Positions 37,044 to 43,667 are shown, counted from the stretch's first letter. The stretch is DNA of 59,634 bases from Chitinophagaceae bacterium (GCA_020403455.1 JADBXP010000031.1:1-59634), one strand, 5' to 3'. Notes: a model not told the origin generated them from the letters alone. Program-made: numbers and translations.

Positions 37044-37383
37044 ATTCGGTGGTTGAAAAAAGGGTGGATTAGAAATATGAACTGGTAAAAGAAATAAATA
37101 TAAGATTTAATTTAGATAGAACAGGCAAAAGCAAAGTTGACTGATTGCGGAGATTTTATCACAATTATACTAATTATACCGTGTGCGCCAAAGGCGCGTC
37201 AGAGTTGAGGCTACGCCTATTTGTGACTTTCGTGCCGATCCACAACGGATTAAAATCCGTTGTTGTAGTATGTGTCGAGGCTACGCCTCTTTGCGAAGCG
37301 CTGCATTTTTAGCCCCGCTATGTATACAAATGATAGAAAAGGAAACTAGAAAATACCGAAATTCACAACTCAAACATTGTCTG
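37044..37383. repeat. Intergenic palindromes and dispersed repeats
   Basis: No gene seen. It contains GCGCC-AAA-GGCGC (37185-37197), a GAGGCTACGCCTATTTG unit near 37206, the perfect inverted repeat CAACGGATT-AA-AATCCGTTG (37243-37262) and copy 2 of the 40-bp dispersed repeat (37265-37304). This is a cluster of REP-like elements. Confidence 0.6.
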
Positions 37384-37905
37384 TTAAAACGGGTACTTAC
37401 ATATCAATGCCGGGGATTTTGTTAACGATAGCGTTCTAACTTTATCATCGCCCCGGAACTCAATATAAGATGCGGTACTATCTATGCCGGTCATTTGTAT
37501 GACCTTGAATTTTTGTTGCGACTCATTGAAGATGTCGTATTCGATATAAGATTTTAATGCACCGCCGGCGCCGCCATAATCCAGTTCTTTTGCAGCGGCT
37601 ATTGTATATTTCTCCAGTACAGCACCTGCCTCATTGGTAATGAGCATTTCTTTTTTTGAAATTTTTACCTTGTAATTGACGTAACAGATTTTTCTAACTT
37701 CCTCATAGGTTTTAATCGGAGAATTGGCGGAAGGAATATATACCATTGAATCACTGCCGGATTTTTTCTCGGCAATTTCTTCCTGTACTACGCTAATCAC
37801 CGAGTATCCTTTGTCCGGGTCGACTTTTGTTTCTTTCTTTTCAGAATTTGTATTGCAAGCGATAGCCAGGGAGACGGTTGCACTAAAGAGGAATAGTTTC
37901 TTCAT
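37384..37905 (-). CDS. Hypothetical lipoprotein
   Basis: A 173-residue lipoprotein (lipobox LAIAC, Cys17). The mature part begins with a charged, Lys-rich linker, then a compact alpha/beta region with YVNYKVKISKKEM and YIEYDIFNESQQKFKVIQMTG. I recognise no family. It is probably periplasmic or outer-membrane attached. The neighbouring DNA on both sides is repeat-rich and non-coding. Confidence 0.65.
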   Translation of the reverse strand: MKKLFLFSATVSLAIACNTNSEKKETKVDPDKGYSVISVVQEEIAEKKSGSDSMVYIPSANSPIKTYEEVRKICYVNYKVKISKKEMLITNEAGAVLEKYTIAAAKELDYGGAGGALKSYIEYDIFNESQQKFKVIQMTGIDSTASYIEFRGDDKVRTLSLTKSPALICKYPF

Positions 37906-38076
37906 GGATATTGTTTTCGGGAGGATGATTAATTGCTTACTACAATTTAGTCAATATTTTCATATTACAAGTATTGATGGCGGAAATCGAATGAGAAGAA
38001 TCTGTATGAAAAAGCCAGTGTGATGCGCCTTTGGCGCACAATTCCTGGACCGTCTTTTATCAAGTAAAAATAAAAA

Positions 38077-38137
38077 AGTGTGAGTCGGAGGCCAAGTGTG
38101 AAGTTAATCCTCACACTCACTCTCACACTCACACTGC
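38077..38137. repeat. GTGTGAG/CTCACAC hairpin repeat
   Basis: One arm starts GTGTGAG and contains AGTGTGAAG; the other consists of CTCACAC repeats. It is followed by CCTCGTGG, as in the array at 39525-39812, and resembles the hairpins behind tRNA-Asn. Confidence 0.6.
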
Positions 38138-38161
38138 CCCTCGTGGTCCGCCAAAGGCGGA

Positions 38162-38186
38162 ATGATCCTGGGACCCCTGATTATGA
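38162..38186 (-). other. tRNA(CAT) 3'-half fragment, candidate att remnant
   Basis: On the minus strand it begins at TCATAATCAG in the anticodon loop and continues through the variable loop to CCCAGGATCAT in the T-arm. It differs from the tRNA copy at 39303 by one missing G in the G run. It shares that copy's altered T-loop (AGGATCAT), not the TTCGAAC of the copy at 41539. Confidence 0.65.
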
Positions 38187-38289
38187 TCGGAATCAGTAAC
38201 TTTCCATTGATTGTCTTACTGTGATATAGGTTAACATTCTTAAATAGATTTATTTTAGTTGTCCATTTGTACTCAATAATTATCATAAA

Positions 38290-38308
38290 ACTTGGCGAGA
38301 AACTTGGC
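38290..38308. repeat. Paired ACTTGGC motif (i)
   Basis: ACTTGGC-N5-ACTTGGC, about 100 bp from the tRNA fragment at 38162. The same paired motif occurs at three other cassette borders (39233, 39946, 41448). It may be a recombinase arm or core binding site. Confidence 0.5.
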
Positions 38309-38443
38309 GTGTTTTAAAGAACTAGTTTACAATTTGTTAAATTCGTCGGTATCATTAGAATTTAGACATTTTACAAGTAAGTAAACCATTAAAATAATAA
38401 ATATAAAACTGTTTGATATTTGGGACACTTACATACAAAAAAA

Positions 38444-39010
38444 ATGCGTACTTTTTGTTTATTCATATCTATTATCTCCATGCAATTGTTAAAAGCACAA
38501 TTGCCTGTTATACAATATGACTCAGGTAAAGTAACAATCAATGGCATTGCTGTTTCAAAATCAACACCTAAATCTACACTAGAAGAATTATTAGGAAGTA
38601 AAGCTTGGTCTGGTAATTTGGCGCATATAGGTGATCCTATTACAGGAGATCGTTCAAAACAGCCTTTTAAATACACCTATATTTTTAAGGATCTAGGCAT
38701 TAGCATAGGTTGGTATAATCGACCACCCCAAAATTTAGAATGCTCATTTGTAATACAAAAAAGTAAAGTTGATCATAAAAGAAGAAATGATAAAATAGTC
38801 GCTTTTCCTGGTAAAGTATTTATTGGTTCTTTATTATTTGATAAAAATTTAAATTTAAAAAACTTTGAAACTGAATCGAGTTTTAAAATCATAGCAATCA
38901 ATATGGGATCGCCAGCATCTCCTTTCACATTAATCAGCTATCAAAATACTTTACTCAAATGTTATTTTGATACCGATGGGTATTTACTTATGTTTGGAAC
39001 ATATTTATAA
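38444..39010 (+). CDS. Orphan secreted protein, cargo of cassette A
   Basis: A 188-residue protein with a signal peptide (about 1-19, ending LKAQ). The mature protein starts IQYDSGKVTINGIAV and has several beta strands and a conserved-looking GSLLFDKNLNL segment. The pattern reminds me of small uncharacterised Bacteroidota families with a KVTINGxxVS start, but I cannot assign one. Its codons are clearly more AT-rich than those of the housekeeping genes, consistent with transfer. It is the only gene between two paired ACTTGGC motifs. The in-frame ATG at 38420 is rejected because the signal starts at 38444. Confidence 0.7.
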   Translation: MRTFCLFISIISMQLLKAQLPVIQYDSGKVTINGIAVSKSTPKSTLEELLGSKAWSGNLAHIGDPITGDRSKQPFKYTYIFKDLGISIGWYNRPPQNLECSFVIQKSKVDHKRRNDKIVAFPGKVFIGSLLFDKNLNLKNFETESSFKIIAINMGSPASPFTLISYQNTLLKCYFDTDGYLLMFGTYL

Positions 39011-39232
39011 TTTTATTCTTCGCTAACCTTTAAGGAGTCCACCTTACTATTTTCCAATTGCCCCCCCCAAGAAATAATGAATTTAATCCCATGATGCATT
39101 TAGTGCAACTACATCACCAAAATTCTATGGCTTCGGGTCTTGCGATATAATCACACTTGTGTAATTGGAAAAATTAACTATTATTTTTTTCTGCCTCAGC
39201 TCCATTCCTTCTTTTCCTTCAAAAAACACAAA

Positions 39233-39250
39233 ACCTGGCCAGAACTTGGC
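39233..39250. repeat. Paired ACYTGGC motif (ii)
   Basis: ACCTGGC and ACTTGGC with an 11-bp period, about 55 bp before the tRNA(CAT)-like copy at 39303. The surrounding 30 bp (AAACACAAAAC start) are shared with motif (iv) at 41448. Confidence 0.5.
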
Positions 39251-39256
39251 CGAAAT

Positions 39257-39292
39257 AAAAAAGCAGCTATTAACTTTCGTTCATAACTGCTT
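39257..39292 (-). terminator. Terminator behind the tRNA(CAT)-like copy
   Basis: On the minus strand AAGCAGTTAT and ATAGCTGCTT pair over 10 bp (one G-U), with a 12-nt loop and a T run broken by one A. It begins 11 bp downstream of the tRNA-like gene's 3' end. Confidence 0.7.
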
Positions 39293-39302
39293 GATTTTTA
39301 AG

Positions 39303-39376
39303 TGGGCCCACCAGGGCATGATCCTGGGACCCCCTGATTATGAGTCAGGTGCTCTAACCAACTGAGCTATAGGCCC
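39303..39376 (-). tRNA. tRNA(CAT)-like copy with altered T-loop, probably pseudo
   Basis: It is 74 nt and identical to the copy at 41539 except for five substitutions, all in the T-arm. The T-loop reads ATCATGC instead of TTCGAAC, so T54 and A58 are exchanged and the elbow contacts should fail. The T-stem itself is perfectly paired. The anticodon is CAT. About 55 bp of upstream sequence are also shared, including a TATTTTTG box that fits the -7 consensus. It may be a decaying copy or a hybrid made by integration. Confidence 0.7.
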
Positions 39377-39484
39377 GATCCGGAAGTAATTAACTGCCGG
39401 CGAATTGCAAAAATAACTAAAAGCGACTAATTTTCACTCCACACTTTAATCTGTGGTCCGCCAAAGGCGGAATGATACGCCTAT

Positions 39485-39812
39485 GGCGCACAGGTCCTGG
39501 CACCGGCTATTTTTAAAAAAAGCCAGTGTGAGTATGAGGACATTTTCTTCCTCCACACTCCCGCTCAACCTCACACTGCTCCTCGTGGTACGCCTTTGGC
39601 GCACAGGTCCTGGCACCGGCTATTTTTAAAAAAAGCCAGTGTGATAGGCCTTTGGCGCACAAGGTTTGAGTTTGAGTATGATGACATTTTCTTCCTCCAC
39701 ACTCCCGCTCACCCTCACACTGCTCCTCGTGGTACCCCTTTGGCGCACAAAGTTTGAGTGTGAGTTTGAGGACATTTTCTTCCTCCACACTCCCGCTCAC
39801 CCTCACACACCC
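39485..39812. repeat. Tandem module array: 47-bp repeat plus GTGTGAG hairpins
   Basis: An exact 47-bp repeat at 39485-39531 and 39598-39644 (period 113) begins GGCGCACAGGTCCTGG and contains the GGCTA-A/T-AGCC hairpin. Three copies of the CATTTTCTTCCTCCACACTC unit start near 39540, 39683 and 39773, each with CTCACAC and, in the first two, CCTCGTGGTAC and TTTGGCGCACA. The TCCTGG-CACC string may itself be a worn tRNA T-arm fragment. Confidence 0.65.
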
Positions 39813-39825
39813 ACTCTGTAACAAA

Positions 39826-39842
39826 GACCCCCTGATTATGAG
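39826..39842 (-). other. tRNA(CAT) fragment, candidate att remnant
   Basis: 17 nt identical to the tRNA(CAT) genes. On the minus strand it starts at the anticodon loop (CTCATAA), runs through the 3' anticodon stem and stops in the variable loop. It starts at the same tRNA position as the fragment at 38162. Confidence 0.6.
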
Positions 39843-39945
39843 GGTTTATAGTGGTATTCTATACTTTTTATTTTATTGATAATCAATGGAATACAAGATT
39901 GAAAAAGATTTATATTTCTCCTCTTTTAACCCCATTTTTGTAAAA

Positions 39946-39964
39946 ACTTGGCAGAGAAACTAGC
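39946..39964. repeat. Paired ACTTGGC motif (iii)
   Basis: ACTTGGC and a worn second half ACTAGC with a 13-bp period, about 105 bp from the tRNA fragment at 39826. This spacing is nearly the same as for motif (i). Confidence 0.45.
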
Positions 39965-40021
39965 AGGGATGTAGAACCTAATAACGCCTTATTTTAAGTA
40001 ACTTTATAGTCAATTCTGAAT

Positions 40022-40216
40022 ATGAATATTGCACCAGTTTTACATAAAGCACCACTCAAGTCATTCGATGAAAAAATGAATGATCTGAAATATTGGTTAG
40101 CTCAACCTTTGGTAAAAAGAGTTGAAGCTGTGACATTTTTAATATCCCAAACTGTAGATTTAAAAACTACCAGATTAGATAAAACGCATGTTGTAAGAAG
40201 AAAACTTAAAGCATGA
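40022..40216 (+). CDS. Small protein paired with a nucleotidyltransferase
   Basis: A 64-residue basic protein with no signal peptide. It has a helical middle and the C-terminal segment RLDKTHVVRRKLKA. Its stop overlaps the start of the next gene by 4 bp (ATGA), so translation is coupled. I do not know the family by name. A short partner overlapping a minimal nucleotidyltransferase is the layout of several toxin-antitoxin and abortive-infection modules, which makes an antitoxin-like role possible but unproven. Codon use is AT-rich. Confidence 0.65.
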   Translation: MNIAPVLHKAPLKSFDEKMNDLKYWLAQPLVKRVEAVTFLISQTVDLKTTRLDKTHVVRRKLKA

Positions 40217-40668
40217 CTTTAGCCCAAGATTTTGAAGACTTTGTTAAACTCCTTAATAAGCACCAAGTTGATTATATGGTGGTTGGTGGATACGCATTGG
40301 CATTTCATGGCAAACCAAGACATACAGGTGATTTAGATATTTGGATTAATAGTTCAGAAGCGAATGCTGAAAAATTAGTACTTGCCATAAAAGAATTCGG
40401 ATTATCAAGTTTAGGATTAACAAAATCTGATTTTATGCAAGAGGGTTATGTTACACAAATAGGATATCCGCCACTTAGAATTGACATTCTGAACACCATT
40501 GATGGTGTGAAATTTGAAGATGCTTTTCCAAATAAATTATTTGTAGATGTAAATGGTATTGAAGTAAAGTATATAGGGTTAAAAGAATTTATAGAGAACA
40601 AAACTGCTTCAGGCAGAAGCCAGGATATTGCTGATTTGAAAGAGATTAAGAATATTACTAAGCAGTAA
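40213..40668 (+). CDS. Minimal nucleotidyltransferase
   Basis: A 151-residue protein with the polymerase-beta-type nucleotidyltransferase motif: GGYALAFHG, then GDLDIWI, giving the hG[G/S]...Dh[D/E]h pattern with the two metal-binding Asp. A third acidic position is probably in LRIDIL. The C-terminal GLKEFIENKTASGRSQDIADLKEI resembles the family's usual tail. It transfers a nucleotide to an unknown target; homologues occur in AbiE-like or MNT-type modules. It overlaps the small gene upstream by 4 bp and is AT-rich, as expected for mobile cargo. Confidence 0.85.
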   Translation: MTLAQDFEDFVKLLNKHQVDYMVVGGYALAFHGKPRHTGDLDIWINSSEANAEKLVLAIKEFGLSSLGLTKSDFMQEGYVTQIGYPPLRIDILNTIDGVKFEDAFPNKLFVDVNGIEVKYIGLKEFIENKTASGRSQDIADLKEIKNITKQ

Positions 40669-40712
40669 TTTATTCTTTCAAAAACATTATTTGCAAAAAT
40701 TAGAATTACAAA

Positions 40713-41381
40713 ATGAGTAAGTCAGTTTTGATAACTGGAACAAGTCAAGGCATTGGACATGCTTTAGCTAAATTATTACTAATTAATGGTTATAAGGTTA
40801 TAGGAACTAATACAACAGGTATTGATAATATTAATGAAAAAAATTACAAATCTTTCGCATTGGACCTTTCCAATTTAGATTCAATTGCTGCATTTGAAAA
40901 AAACTTACAAATTGAAAATATAAAAGTTGACATCTTAATTAATAATGCAGGTATCGGACCTGATTTAGATTTTGAATTGCCTCAAGAAATTTCTTTCAAG
41001 AAAACTTTTGCTGTTAATGTGACAGGAACTACATTTTTCACCGAACAAATGCTGCAGTTCTTGAATGTTGGAGGTAAAATAATTAATATGTCTTCTAAGA
41101 TGGGCTCAATTGATGTTTGCGAGAAAAGTGATTCAGTTGCATATAGAATGTCCAAGGCTGCACTCAATATGTACACCAAAATTTTAAGTAATAGACTTGA
41201 AGGCAAACAACTTGTTGCTTCTGTGCATCCAGGTTGGGTGAGAACTAATATTGCAAAGAGTAATATACATGGACGATTATCACCTGAAGAATCTGCTCAA
41301 AAAATATTTCAATTTATCACAATTGATTTCAAAACGGGAACCTTTTGGAATGTGGAGACAGAAGCGGAGTGTACGTGGTAA
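40713..41381 (+). CDS. Short-chain dehydrogenase/reductase (SDR)
   Basis: A 222-residue Rossmann enzyme. The cofactor motif TGTSQGIG is at 8-15, NNAG near 77-80, the catalytic Ser in the NMSS region and YRMSK with the catalytic Tyr and Lys. After the active site there is the PGWVRTNIAK loop. The substrate is unknown. It follows the nucleotidyltransferase by 44 bp and has the same AT-rich codon use, so it travelled with cassette B. The C-terminus (EAECTW) stops soon after the last expected strand. Confidence 0.9.
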   Translation: MSKSVLITGTSQGIGHALAKLLLINGYKVIGTNTTGIDNINEKNYKSFALDLSNLDSIAAFEKNLQIENIKVDILINNAGIGPDLDFELPQEISFKKTFAVNVTGTTFFTEQMLQFLNVGGKIINMSSKMGSIDVCEKSDSVAYRMSKAALNMYTKILSNRLEGKQLVASVHPGWVRTNIAKSNIHGRLSPEESAQKIFQFITIDFKTGTFWNVETEAECTW

Positions 41382-41447
41382 AAATTATCGCATAATCTTC
41401 CACCCCCTTCTCCTCCATTCACCCCTGTATCCCTCTAAAAACACAAA

Positions 41448-41465
41448 ACTTGGCCAGAACCTGGC
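41448..41465. repeat. Paired ACYTGGC motif (iv)
   Basis: ACTTGGC and ACCTGGC with an 11-bp period, about 75 bp before the tRNA(CAT) gene. Its flank matches motif (ii). Confidence 0.5.
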
Positions 41466-41482
41466 AGAGAATTACCTCAAAC

Positions 41483-41516
41483 AAAAAGGGTCTATGCATT
41501 TGGCAGCATAAACCCT
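41483..41516 (-). terminator. Terminator of tRNA(CAT)
   Basis: On the minus strand AGGGTTTATGC and GCATAGACCCT pair over 11 bp (one G-U) around an 8-nt loop, followed by five T. It lies 23 bp downstream of the tRNA. Confidence 0.8.
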
Positions 41517-41538
41517 CGAAAATCTTGCCTTTCGGCTG

Positions 41539-41612
41539 TGGGCCCACCAGGGTTCGAACCGGGGACCCCCTGATTATGAGTCAGGTGCTCTAACCAACTG
41601 AGCTATAGGCCC
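41539..41612 (-). tRNA. tRNA with CAT anticodon (Met or lysidine-modified Ile2)
   Basis: A 74-nt cloverleaf. Acceptor arms are GGGCCTA and TGGGCCC with one G-U, the anticodon loop is CTCATAA, the T-loop is a canonical TTCGAAC and the discriminator is A. The middle pair of the T-stem is a C-T mismatch (CCCGG against CCTGG). The upstream box that reads TATTTTTG in the other copy is worn here to TATTTTTTTAA. Whether it is elongator Met or Ile2 cannot be decided by eye. Confidence 0.85.
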
Positions 41613-41714
41613 GATCCGGAAGTAATCAGCTACCGGCGGATTAAAAAAATAACTAAAAGCGACTAATTACCCCGCCACCCACCTTGCCTAATTTTATTAT
41701 TTTTATGGCACCCC

Positions 41715-42653
41715 ATGCCAACCTTAAAAAAAATATCGCTGCCATCCTTGCTGATTCTACTCTTCCTATTGCAGCAGCCACTCAACGCACAAGTAACACT
41801 TTTCAAAAAATCTGTTCTCGACTCCCTCCAGGAACGCAGACTCTACGGTGTTGGCGGACTTAGCTTCCTTTACAACGATGATGGACAGGCAGAACTATTC
41901 GCTCTCGCTGACGCCTCCTTCCTCTACGCTACCAAAAAACACACTTTCGAATGGCTCTCCAGCCTGAACTACAACAGCACCGACGAAGTCGCCTCCACCA
42001 ACCGCTTCCACTCCATGCTCCGCGCCGGCCTTTTCCGCAATAACCACGAAGAGAATAGTAAAGTCCTGAAAAAAAAGCGAGTCTTCGCCGAACCCTTCGT
42101 CTTCTTCCAGTGGGATGAAAGAAGAGGCATCTCCCAACGCTGGCAGCTGGGCACCAACGCCGTCTATGCCTTCCGCTCAGACTCCGGTAACCTGAAATGG
42201 AACCTGGGAGCCGGCGTAGTCTATGAACACGAAGACTGGCGCGTCTTCTCCCGCGAAAAACAACTCATTTTCGATACACTCCCACCAGCCTTCAAAGAAC
42301 TGGTGCGCACCATCCTCGGCCTCGATACCCGTGGTCACCTCATCCGCGATAACTGGCGCATGAACTTCTACAGCAACCTTTGGTACGAACACCGATCCCT
42401 CTCCCTTAACTTGTTTCTGGGATTGCAACAGCCATTCCGTGCACCCTTCGAAGGCCTTCCCGACATCCCCTTCTATCCTTACCCCAAGAAAAAATTCCCG
42501 CGGGTTACGGCAGACCTTTCCTTCTCCTACCGCATATCCCGTTACATATCCCTCATCACCCGTTACTACATGCAACTCGATAAAGGTCAACTCACCCAAT
42601 TTGTACCCGATTATGTCTATACCTTTACCCAAGGTATTTCCGTTGCCTTTTAA
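41715..42653 (+). CDS. Outer-membrane beta-barrel protein (DUF481-like)
   Basis: A 312-residue secreted protein with a signal peptide (about 1-25, ending LNAQ). The mature part is a series of alternating aromatic and polar strands (FEWLSSLNYNSTD, FFQWDERRGISQRWQLG, WYEHRSLSLNLFLGLQ) and ends on the aromatic strand FTQGISVAF, as barrels do. The region around GLFRNNHEENSK resembles DUF481-type salt-stress barrels, but I am not certain. The HAD gene follows after 17 bp. Confidence 0.75.
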   Translation: MPTLKKISLPSLLILLFLLQQPLNAQVTLFKKSVLDSLQERRLYGVGGLSFLYNDDGQAELFALADASFLYATKKHTFEWLSSLNYNSTDEVASTNRFHSMLRAGLFRNNHEENSKVLKKKRVFAEPFVFFQWDERRGISQRWQLGTNAVYAFRSDSGNLKWNLGAGVVYEHEDWRVFSREKQLIFDTLPPAFKELVRTILGLDTRGHLIRDNWRMNFYSNLWYEHRSLSLNLFLGLQQPFRAPFEGLPDIPFYPYPKKKFPRVTADLSFSYRISRYISLITRYYMQLDKGQLTQFVPDYVYTFTQGISVAF

Positions 42654-42670
42654 TCTATCGCTACCTGAAT

Positions 42671-43330
42671 ATGCCGTCCATCCGCAACATCATCTTTGAC
42701 CTGGGAGGAATCTTCCTCAACCTCGACTATCAACTTACCGCCCAGGCCTTCCGCCGATTAGGCGTAACCCAATACGATGAACTCTTCTCCCAACACCACG
42801 CCAATCCACTCTTTGAACAACTGGAAACAGGCCATCTCAGCAACGAAGATTTTTTTCAATCCATCAGAGACCTTACTGAACTTCCCCTGAGCGATGCACA
42901 AATAACCAATGCCTGGAATGCAATGCTGCTCGATATGCCCACCGACCGGATCACCTGGCTGCAAGCTGTGGCGCAACAACATGAAGTGTACCTCTTCTCC
43001 AATACCAACGCAATTCATTATGCCTGCTTCGAAAATATCTGCAAGCGCGACCTGGGAAACATCAATTTCAACGCGCTTTTCCGCTTCGCCGGCTACTCCC
43101 ATCAACTGGGCTTCAGAAAACCCGCCGCCGATTCCTTCCGGCAACTACTTGGTAATTTGCAACTGAATGCCTCCAATACTTTATTCATAGACGATACCCC
43201 GGGCAATATCAGCGGAGCGCAGGCGGCCGGACTAAACACAATTTTCCTGCCACCACCGCAACATGTGCTGGAACTAGACATCCACAACTGGAGCCAACAT
43301 CAAGGCTTCACTTCCTCAAAATCAATGTAA
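42671..43330 (+). CDS. HAD-IA family phosphatase
   Basis: A 219-residue hydrolase of the haloacid dehalogenase superfamily. Motif I is FDLGGIFL with the nucleophile Asp, motif II is LFSNTN, motif III the Lys in FRKPAADSF, and motif IV FIDDTPGNISGA with two acidic residues. The DLGG form of motif I is typical of YihX-like members that act on small sugar phosphates or nucleotides. Its 3' end overlaps the convergent DUF4834 gene by 31 bp. Confidence 0.9.
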   Translation: MPSIRNIIFDLGGIFLNLDYQLTAQAFRRLGVTQYDELFSQHHANPLFEQLETGHLSNEDFFQSIRDLTELPLSDAQITNAWNAMLLDMPTDRITWLQAVAQQHEVYLFSNTNAIHYACFENICKRDLGNINFNALFRFAGYSHQLGFRKPAADSFRQLLGNLQLNASNTLFIDDTPGNISGAQAAGLNTIFLPPPQHVLELDIHNWSQHQGFTSSKSM

Positions 43331-43554
43331 TCGCCGGAAGACTTCTGATCCGTTTGTTCGGTGCGCCGTTGGCGGAAGGCCTCCTCTTGTTGACGCGAGG
43401 CAGCCTGCTGCTGCTCAAAGGCACGCTGGCGATCCTGCATTTCCTGCACCTTCGATTTCATCTCGCGGGTGGCCCTGCCCATCGGCAATACCCACTCCGT
43501 AATGAACTTGTAGGCAACATAAATCAGGAAGCCATATAGTATTAACTTGCTCAT
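43300..43554 (-). CDS. DUF4834-family small membrane protein
   Basis: An 84-residue protein. One membrane segment at about 4-24 (LILYGFLIYVAYKFI) is followed by a Gln- and Arg-rich coiled region and the acidic end GDYIDFEEVKP. This is the layout of DUF4834, a Bacteroidota family of unknown function often found near rimP. The 3' end overlaps the HAD gene by 31 bp, convergent. Confidence 0.8.
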   Translation of the reverse strand: MSKLILYGFLIYVAYKFITEWVLPMGRATREMKSKVQEMQDRQRAFEQQQAASRQQEEAFRQRRTEQTDQKSSGDYIDFEEVKP

Positions 43555-43635
43555 CGTACCACAAAGTTACCAAATAGCAGCTCCCACTCCGAACATCCGT
43601 GACCAGCGGGGCAAAAATGGCATCCAATGGATTTT

Positions 43636-43667
43636 TTTGCATATTTCCCCCGTTTTTGTTACTTTTG
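43636..43667 (+). promoter_or_regulatory. rimP-nusA-infB promoter
   Basis: TTTG (43636-43639), 20 nt, then TACTTTTG (43660-43667), a full match to the Bacteroidota consensus. Transcription should start near 43674, about 47 nt before the rimP ATG. Confidence 0.7.

Larger units (their letters stand above)
37906..38443. other. Intergenic region with repeats and a tRNA fragment
   Basis: No gene seen. Features in order are the palindrome TGCGCC-TTT-GGCGCA (38024-38038), a weak tRNA-like TCCTGGACC string (38044), a GTGTGAG hairpin (38077-38137), CCGCC-AAA-GGCGG (38148-38160), a tRNA(CAT) fragment (38162-38186) and a paired ACTTGGC motif (38290-38308). Confidence 0.6.
39377..40021. other. Repeat-rich intergenic region between the tRNA-like copy and cassette B
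   Basis: No gene is supported. It holds the CCGCC-AAA-GGCGG palindrome (39459-39471), a 47-bp direct repeat, three GTGTGAG hairpin units, a tRNA(CAT) fragment (39826-39842) and a paired ACTTGGC motif (39946-39964). Minus-strand frames here are produced by the repeats. Confidence 0.6.

Noticed and set aside
39165..39365. 66-codon plus-strand frame ending in the tRNA-like gene
   Set aside because: It runs through the paired motif, a terminator and the tRNA copy.
39485..39812. Possible CRISPR array
   Set aside because: The repeats differ in length, are spaced irregularly and are separated by palindromes shared between units, not by unique spacers; no cas gene is present.
39513..39824. 103-codon minus-strand frame in the tandem array
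   Set aside because: It is made entirely of repeat units (ECGGRKC repeated), so it is a by-product of the array.
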